This document shows positions 59,053 to 64,000 of a stretch of DNA of 64,000 bases, one piece after another. Position 1 is the first letter of the stretch. Each line of letters begins with the position of its first letter. Made by a program: the position numbers and the translations under genes. Below the pieces are notes generated by a model. It searched no databases. It was not told the origin of the DNA and was given only the letters and a program-made list of their open reading frames with translations. Origin of the DNA: Alicyclobacillus mali NBRC 102425 (GTDB taxonomy: Bacteria; Bacillota; Bacilli; Alicyclobacillales; Alicyclobacillaceae); assembly GCF_001570745.1 (NCBI RefSeq), contig NZ_BCSG01000020.1, positions 32,665-96,664 of the forward strand, in the 5' to 3' direction.

Positions 59053-61941
59053 CTACTCCTCCTCAAACTCCCCGTGCTGAAACTTCAACTGCCTCATGTT
59101 CTCGCTGATGATTCGCTGGAATCCCTCATCAAATCCCTGCTCCGAACGAGCAGATATGTCTACGGTGAGCTCGATTTGAACATCCGGACGACTCGTGAAA
59201 TGCTTCAGGATTTCGTCGAATATGGTGCTAAACTCCATTTTTGACGTCATCGCATTGAGCTGTACTGTACCGTAAAACCGACGTTTCGCCGCGGCAATCT
59301 CCCGCGCTTGGCCATTCCCGCCGTCTTCTCTTACGTATGTCCCGACAGTGGTTCCAGTGGCAGGTGTATTCACAGGCCTATGGACGCCCGTCAAACTTCC
59401 TTCTTGTAAGGGAGCATGCGATGGGCTTCCACCCTGTGTGTCCACCACTTCTGGCACTCGCGCTTGCTGTGCCTCCCGCTGTTTCCTCTCTGCGTATGCC
59501 CTAGCCTCCTGTGGCTCAATTAGTAATAGAGATTCGTCCATGGCAACGGGGGCATGCTCCTCAAAAGCAAAGCCCCGATACTCACCATCAGCCTCGGCAT
59601 AGGCAATGCCAAAAGCACCGCTCCGCACTCCGACCTCAATCGCCCGGCGCAAAACTTCCATGTCCGTCAGCCGATCCAAATACACATACCGGCACATGCT
59701 CCTCCAGACTTCGAACGCCGACACAGCCGATTTATCCTCTTTCCAGAACCACTTCTCAAGCTGAGGCTTCAAGTGCACCGGCGACCAAGTCTCGATCAAG
59801 AATTCGTTGTCTTTCAGCTTGTTACATATCTCGTCCATTGTATTGGCTGCACTGCTCGATAACATGACGGCTTCCCATAAAAGCGGACCCAAGCCTTTTC
59901 CGTTGCGAACTTCCTGATACGGAATGAGCATCCACTTATACGCGTCCCGTAGCGTGCGCGCAGCCACCTGCTGAGCGGTATCCAACTGCTGCTTGACCTG
60001 ATTCTGTTGAAGCACATCGAGATTGAGTCGCAATTCCGCGACGTCCTTTTGAATCGAGGCCCATGCCAACGCTGTACGTACATGGTCCCTCAGTCGCTGT
60101 ACGACATCATAGTCCGCAGCAAGAAACAGGAGCCGGTTCTGGTTCAACCGGGGCTGTGTCCCGCGCATGGTAAGGATTTGCTTCGCGGCTTCCTGTGCAT
60201 CCTCCGGAGCCGATCGGCTATACGCTGCCTCCGTCGGCAAGACCACCAATCGGATTCGCTCATCGTCGGGCACGTCAGCCGATGAGGTGAACACGTGCAC
60301 CCCCTCAAACGGTGCCCTGCGAACCAGCCATTTCGTGATGCGATCACGAATGTCTTTCTCCGTCTCATCCCTCCCGAAACGCTGCTTGCGGCTCTCCATC
60401 TCGCGCCGCAAGTTCGGTCTCGTGTCGTAGAAATAGCGCGTTCCCGCGACATTGAGATAATGTAGGGTGTCACTCATACGGCGAAGGACATCCTTATACA
60501 CCCCTACAGTCTGTCCGGGCTGCATGCAGCCGAGAAGGATATCTGGGATTTCGATTCCGCGTGCCGCTTGGCCAGGTACCTCCGGTGCCGTACTGAGAAA
60601 AATCGTGCGTGCAACGCGCCTTGCTGCTTGAACTGCACCAAATCGGGTATCGCGGTCGAGTCTCGCTGTCTCCGATCGCGGACCGTCCACATCCCGTTCT
60701 ACGACAGGGTCCCATCCCTGCGGAAGATAGTACAAGAGGTCGTTGCGCACGTCCGCAAAGTCGATGGGCAAATCAGCAGGTTGGATCATCGGCGAAGTGT
60801 TGCCGTCCGTCCACAGTTTGTGAATTGCCTTTGCCATCAAGCGCAGGACACCGCGTGTCCGCTGGAATTTATCCATCGACGACCAGACATTGTACAATGC
60901 GTCGAAGACCGCTGGGTGAATCGGATATGAAGCCCGCAAACGCTCCAAATACCGACTTTCCTGAGTCTCCGATGGAAACTCACCGGCATGCTGCAGGTAC
61001 ATCTGCATGTACGCTTGGCAGGTTTCTTCCATCGCCCGCTCGTCCGCGATCGCGGAAAACAGCCGGCGCCGAACAATCTCGAATGCTTCTTCGGCGCCAA
61101 CCGGTTTCCAAAGTGCCTGCACTCGGCCGAATATCTTCTCCAAGCTGTCGAGGGCCAACTGCGCACGCGGACCTCCGAGTTCTAACTCGGACTCAGGCAG
61201 CGATGCCAGCACCATCGCGTTCGGGACGGCCTTTACTGCCTCCGTCAGTGCTTGAATGAAGGACAAGTTGGACTCAAAGGTTCCGCCCGCATACTGACGG
61301 CCCTCTTCGAATTGGCGAAGGTACGCGACGAGCTCGTCCATGAGAATGACGCAAGGAGCGTATTCCTCTAGGAGCGCCGACAGCACGCCCTTGCCTGGGG
61401 ACGTCCCCGATTCGTCTGATTCCCTGATTCGCTCATAAGCGGCCCGCTTACCAAGCTGCCAAGCCAGTTCGCCCCACATCGTCCGAATGGGCTGGCCGTC
61501 GTGCATTTGCGGCTGATTCGGGGACAGTTGATTGCCGTCAAGCACCACAACCCTGGCTTTTGGAACCTCCACGACACCGACGGCGTCGACGATAGGCCCG
61601 ACACCTTGCAACTCGTGTAAAGGTACCTCTCCCTTGGCCAAGTGATACACGGCCAGCAGGGTATGAGTCTTGCCTCCTCCAAACGCTGTCTGGAGCTGCA
61701 CCACTGGCTCTCCACCGAGGCTACACAGACGACGCACGATGGAGTCAAGGAGCAACCGCATTCCCTCGGTGATGTAAGTCCGAGCGTAAAAGAGTTTCGG
61801 GTCCTTGTATTCGTCCGTTGCGGTACCATTGTGAACACGTGTCAAATCGGCCGCAAACTCTGACTGCTGAAAGGTCCCGCGCAACACATCCTCATGCGGT
61901 ACGGCAACCTCGCGCCAAGGCTTGAGAAGCATGACCATCAC
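59053..61941 (-). CDS. anti-phage-associated DUF499 AAA-type ATPase
   Basis: A 962-residue protein with a large N-terminal ATPase: Walker A in [20 protein letters not shown], Walker B in [15 protein letters not shown], then helical regions, and a C-terminal region of DUF499 type ([28 protein letters not shown] at the end). DUF499 ATPases occur with DUF1156 methyltransferases in defence islands. The exact action on invading DNA is not established. It starts 6 bp after the methyltransferase gene stop. Confidence 0.85.
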   Translation of the reverse strand: MMVMLLKPWREVAVPHEDVLRGTFQQSEFAADLTRVHNGTATDEYKDPKLFYARTYITEGMRLLLDSIVRRLCSLGGEPVVQLQTAFGGGKTHTLLAVYHLAKGEVPLHELQGVGPIVDAVGVVEVPKARVVVLDGNQLSPNQPQMHDGQPIRTMWGELAWQLGKRAAYERIRESDESGTSPGKGVLSALLEEYAPCVILMDELVAYLRQFEEGRQYAGGTFESNLSFIQALTEAVKAVPNAMVLASLPESELELGGPRAQLALDSLEKIFGRVQALWKPVGAEEAFEIVRRRLFSAIADERAMEETCQAYMQMYLQHAGEFPSETQESRYLERLRASYPIHPAVFDALYNVWSSMDKFQRTRGVLRLMAKAIHKLWTDGNTSPMIQPADLPIDFADVRNDLLYYLPQGWDPVVERDVDGPRSETARLDRDTRFGAVQAARRVARTIFLSTAPEVPGQAARGIEIPDILLGCMQPGQTVGVYKDVLRRMSDTLHYLNVAGTRYFYDTRPNLRREMESRKQRFGRDETEKDIRDRITKWLVRRAPFEGVHVFTSSADVPDDERIRLVVLPTEAAYSRSAPEDAQEAAKQILTMRGTQPRLNQNRLLFLAADYDVVQRLRDHVRTALAWASIQKDVAELRLNLDVLQQNQVKQQLDTAQQVAARTLRDAYKWMLIPYQEVRNGKGLGPLLWEAVMLSSSAANTMDEICNKLKDNEFLIETWSPVHLKPQLEKWFWKEDKSAVSAFEVWRSMCRYVYLDRLTDMEVLRRAIEVGVRSGAFGIAYAEADGEYRGFAFEEHAPVAMDESLLLIEPQEARAYAERKQREAQQARVPEVVDTQGGSPSHAPLQEGSLTGVHRPVNTPATGTTVGTYVREDGGNGQAREIAAAKRRFYGTVQLNAMTSKMEFSTIFDEILKHFTSRPDVQIELTVDISARSEQGFDEGFQRIISENMRQLKFQHGEFEEE

Positions 61942-61947
61942 TCCGTC

Positions 61948-64000
61948 CTATTCCACATCCAGAGTCAATTGAGAACCGGACAGTCCAGTCTTGTGGGCCA
62001 CTTCGGCAATGGCATCCCAACTCGCAATCAGTTCGTTGTATGCCCTTGCGTCCTCCGCCCATCCCTTGCGCTCACACAATGTATAGAGCCGATACGCCAA
62101 TGAGCGGATAGACTCGGAACGACTGTACATGCCCGCAAGCAGCTTGCCCGCAGCCTGCTCGCCTTCCAGTTGGAGTGCGCGGATCAGATGATGAAGCGCC
62201 TCCCATACAGGTATGTCATGGTCCTGACCCGGACTCCAACCGGACGGGTACTCCTGCCATCGCAGCAATCGGACTTTGCCGTGACCCGCAGTCAGAACCC
62301 CCGCAGCGTGTACCGCATCCACACTCGTCCCCTTGGCACGCGCCAAAACATCCGCACGACCAAAGTCGGCCTCAGACCATCCGAATTGGTCGAACCAGTT
62401 GATGCAAAACAACGTGTCGGCGTCGACCTCCGCATCGGAGGCATGCAAATAAGCGTCAACAATTCGATTAATTAACTGCAAAGCCGTCTTCACCGTCATC
62501 GGTGACCCATCTGCTTCAAGCACTGCGGCGTATTTGGAGAACACGGCCATACCGGGTCCAATTGCCGCTTGTTGGAGATCGACGGCAGCGATAGGTGACT
62601 GATCTGGACCGCCGTGCATCATGTCCGATAGAGCCTCAGGGATGACCGTGTTCAGTTCCCTCAGAAACGCTCGCCGGGAGATCGTCTCAGCATCGGCGGA
62701 CCGTCGACGGCACACAATGACAATGGAAGACGCAAGAGCATTTGAATCTAAACCACGCATGCGGTTTGACAATTCGGTCCGTAGGGGCCATGTACCGGTA
62801 ACGGCAAATCCCGCTTGAAGAAGCGCTTCGAGGAACGCAACCCAACCTTCTGAGGAAGTCCCCTCGTCCTCTGTATCTGACTGTTTGAATGCGTAATAGA
62901 TTGTAACCGGAAAGGCGGGATGAGTTGAATTTGCTAAGGTGGACATCGCCTTGGACATGCCTTGCATGAAAAACAAGTTCGCATCTTCCTTGGAGCCATG
63001 ACGGTCGGTCGCTGCCACTAATTCATCTTTTTTCGGTGTCATCAGTGTTGCTAATAGTCTTGGAAGAATTGGATTTAGGGAGCGTCTCAACCACACGTAA
63101 AAGAAGTCTGAGAGATCCGCATAGCCTACATTGTCGTAGTATGGCGGATCCGTCGAAACGATCTTGCCTGCACTTATGGACTGGGTCTGTGCATCTGCGA
63201 GATGAGCCTCACCTAAAATTGTATTAATCGGAACATTCTCTACGACTTTCCAGACCCATTCTACCATACTCATCCAATTTCCCGTTGAATCCGAAAAGGG
63301 ATTTGCCTCAGCGAAATCCCATACCATGGGGATGGCCTGGCGAGCGAATGTATTTCGCACTTTAGTGTATCCTGTGTCCCAAGAACAGATTACACTCCCA
63401 CGGTCCACTAATTTGTCTACCGCTAAAGCAAGGTAAACTGCTACTGCATCTGCATACGCCCTCGCGCCTGACCCACCATCCCCAAGTCTTATTCCGTCGT
63501 CCGCCATACCGCTGCTACGTGCATCCTCGTACACCTTTTCCCGCGCCTCTGAGACAAGGTCACAGAACGTATTCAGTGCAATAAGTTGCCTCTCCGTAAA
63601 CAAATGATGAAAATGAGTAAGTCCATACAGTGGAGTGGTCATAAACCGCCGATCTCCTTGTATCTCAACGCTAGGGAGCCATTTTGGCCTGTCAACATCG
63701 CCCAAGCAATGCATATCTGGCCTGGCTGATAGATAAACTCGCCCATTTTGGCCCTCCGCAACAACTGCAAGCAAACGTTTCCTTATTCTCCCAGCAATTC
63801 CTTCAGCCTTGATATAGTCTGTTGGAATAGGGGAGCCGGACAGTAGACAACGAAACGTTGCACGACCTGAGAGCTTGGTACCACGAGCCACTTGTTGCGG
63901 GTCTTGTGGCTGTCCATGCCGAACTTCAAATCTGTAAGAATCACCTTCGATAACTGGCTCAATGTATACCTCCTTGCCAGGCTTCTTCGATGAGCCTTTT
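61948..64000 (-). CDS. DUF1156-type DNA methyltransferase, partial (cut by window end)
   Basis: The frame is open to the last base of the window; GTG 63891 is only an internal codon because the upstream codons (…EVYIEPVIEGDSYRFEVRHG) read through. The visible C-terminal 684 codons include the methyltransferase motif IVSTDPPYYDNVGYADLSD and FFYVWLRRSLNPILP, a GLDSNALASSIVIVCRRR block and a long helical C-terminus. This matches DUF1156-containing methyltransferases paired with DUF499. The N-terminal DUF1156 domain should lie beyond the window. Confidence 0.85.
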   Translation of the reverse strand, partial: KGSSKKPGKEVYIEPVIEGDSYRFEVRHGQPQDPQQVARGTKLSGRATFRCLLSGSPIPTDYIKAEGIAGRIRKRLLAVVAEGQNGRVYLSARPDMHCLGDVDRPKWLPSVEIQGDRRFMTTPLYGLTHFHHLFTERQLIALNTFCDLVSEAREKVYEDARSSGMADDGIRLGDGGSGARAYADAVAVYLALAVDKLVDRGSVICSWDTGYTKVRNTFARQAIPMVWDFAEANPFSDSTGNWMSMVEWVWKVVENVPINTILGEAHLADAQTQSISAGKIVSTDPPYYDNVGYADLSDFFYVWLRRSLNPILPRLLATLMTPKKDELVAATDRHGSKEDANLFFMQGMSKAMSTLANSTHPAFPVTIYYAFKQSDTEDEGTSSEGWVAFLEALLQAGFAVTGTWPLRTELSNRMRGLDSNALASSIVIVCRRRSADAETISRRAFLRELNTVIPEALSDMMHGGPDQSPIAAVDLQQAAIGPGMAVFSKYAAVLEADGSPMTVKTALQLINRIVDAYLHASDAEVDADTLFCINWFDQFGWSEADFGRADVLARAKGTSVDAVHAAGVLTAGHGKVRLLRWQEYPSGWSPGQDHDIPVWEALHHLIRALQLEGEQAAGKLLAGMYSRSESIRSLAYRLYTLCERKGWAEDARAYNELIASWDAIAEVAHKTGLSGSQLTLDVE

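Larger units (their letters stand above)
56527..64000. mobile_element. tRNA-Thr defence island (left part)
   Basis: The span from the tRNA fragment to the window end carries only defence-type genes (CBASS, DUF499/DUF1156) and has a lower GC content around 56.6-59 kb than the chromosome to the left. The orientation of the 3' fragment predicts that the island extends to higher coordinates, to an intact tRNA-Thr on the minus strand. No integrase is in the part seen. Confidence 0.75.

Noticed and set aside
1..64000. CRISPR arrays and rRNA genes
   Set aside because: No regularly spaced direct repeats of CRISPR type and no rRNA sequence were seen.

Overview
The window looks like the chromosome of an endospore-forming, high-GC member of the Bacilli, most probably Alicyclobacillus or a close relative. 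This rests on gene content and order, not on a database match: ylmC-pgeF-ylmE-ylmG-ylmH-divIVA, spoIIGA-sigE-sigG, a Bacillus-type division/cell-wall (dcw) cluster, bacillithiol genes (bshC, ypdA), rsfA and a Ger(x)C lipoprotein. Nearly all cell-wall genes read on the minus strand.

Layout. 1-8.4 kb: comA-like gene, a DksA/TraR-type protein, divIVA and the ylm genes (sepF is absent from its usual place), then sigG, sigE and spoIIGA. 8.6-31.4 kb: the dcw cluster, read right to left as mraZ, rsmH, ftsL, pbpB, spoVD, murE, mraY, murD, ftsW/spoVE, murG, murB, murA, divIB, two DUF881 genes, sbp, ftsA, ftsZ. 31.5-41.9 kb: bshC, an SDR, an orphan gerC, rsfA, thiI with its cysteine desulfurase, clpP and several small genes. 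42-56 kb: acetate genes (acsA, satP), a GntR regulator, a WrbA-like quinone reductase, a sulfur/thiol operon (rhodanese, thioredoxin, DUF302, DUF3891, 3-hydroxyacyl-CoA dehydrogenase), a YtrA-type GntR/ABC operon and three lipoproteins, two of them paralogues. 56.5-64 kb: a defence island starting at a 3' tRNA-Thr fragment, with a two-gene CBASS (S-4TM effector and CD-NTase), a DUF499 ATPase and a DUF1156 methyltransferase cut by the window edge.

Main discovery. The murA gene of the dcw cluster is split into two parts by a 2,877-bp element carrying a serine recombinase of SpoIVCA-like size, a 52-codon ORF coupled to it, and a YpdA-like bacillithiol-disulfide reductase. Joining the flanks at a shared TC dinucleotide restores a complete 419-codon murA in frame, with the expected KMRSSIFLMGPL sequence across the joint. 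The reconstructed chromosomal and circular sites each have dyad symmetry centred on that same dinucleotide. The arrangement resembles the skin element in sigK and related intervening elements, but sits in a peptidoglycan-precursor gene. Whether it is excised at sporulation, or is a stable insertion tolerated through a second MurA elsewhere, cannot be told from this window.

Several operators are readable: three 10-bp MraZ repeats before mraZ, a YtrA-type operator before the ABC operon, a CsoR/CstR-like operator before the rhodanese operon, a palindrome before wrbA, a cre-like site inside acsA, and a Spo0A-like box before spoIIGA.
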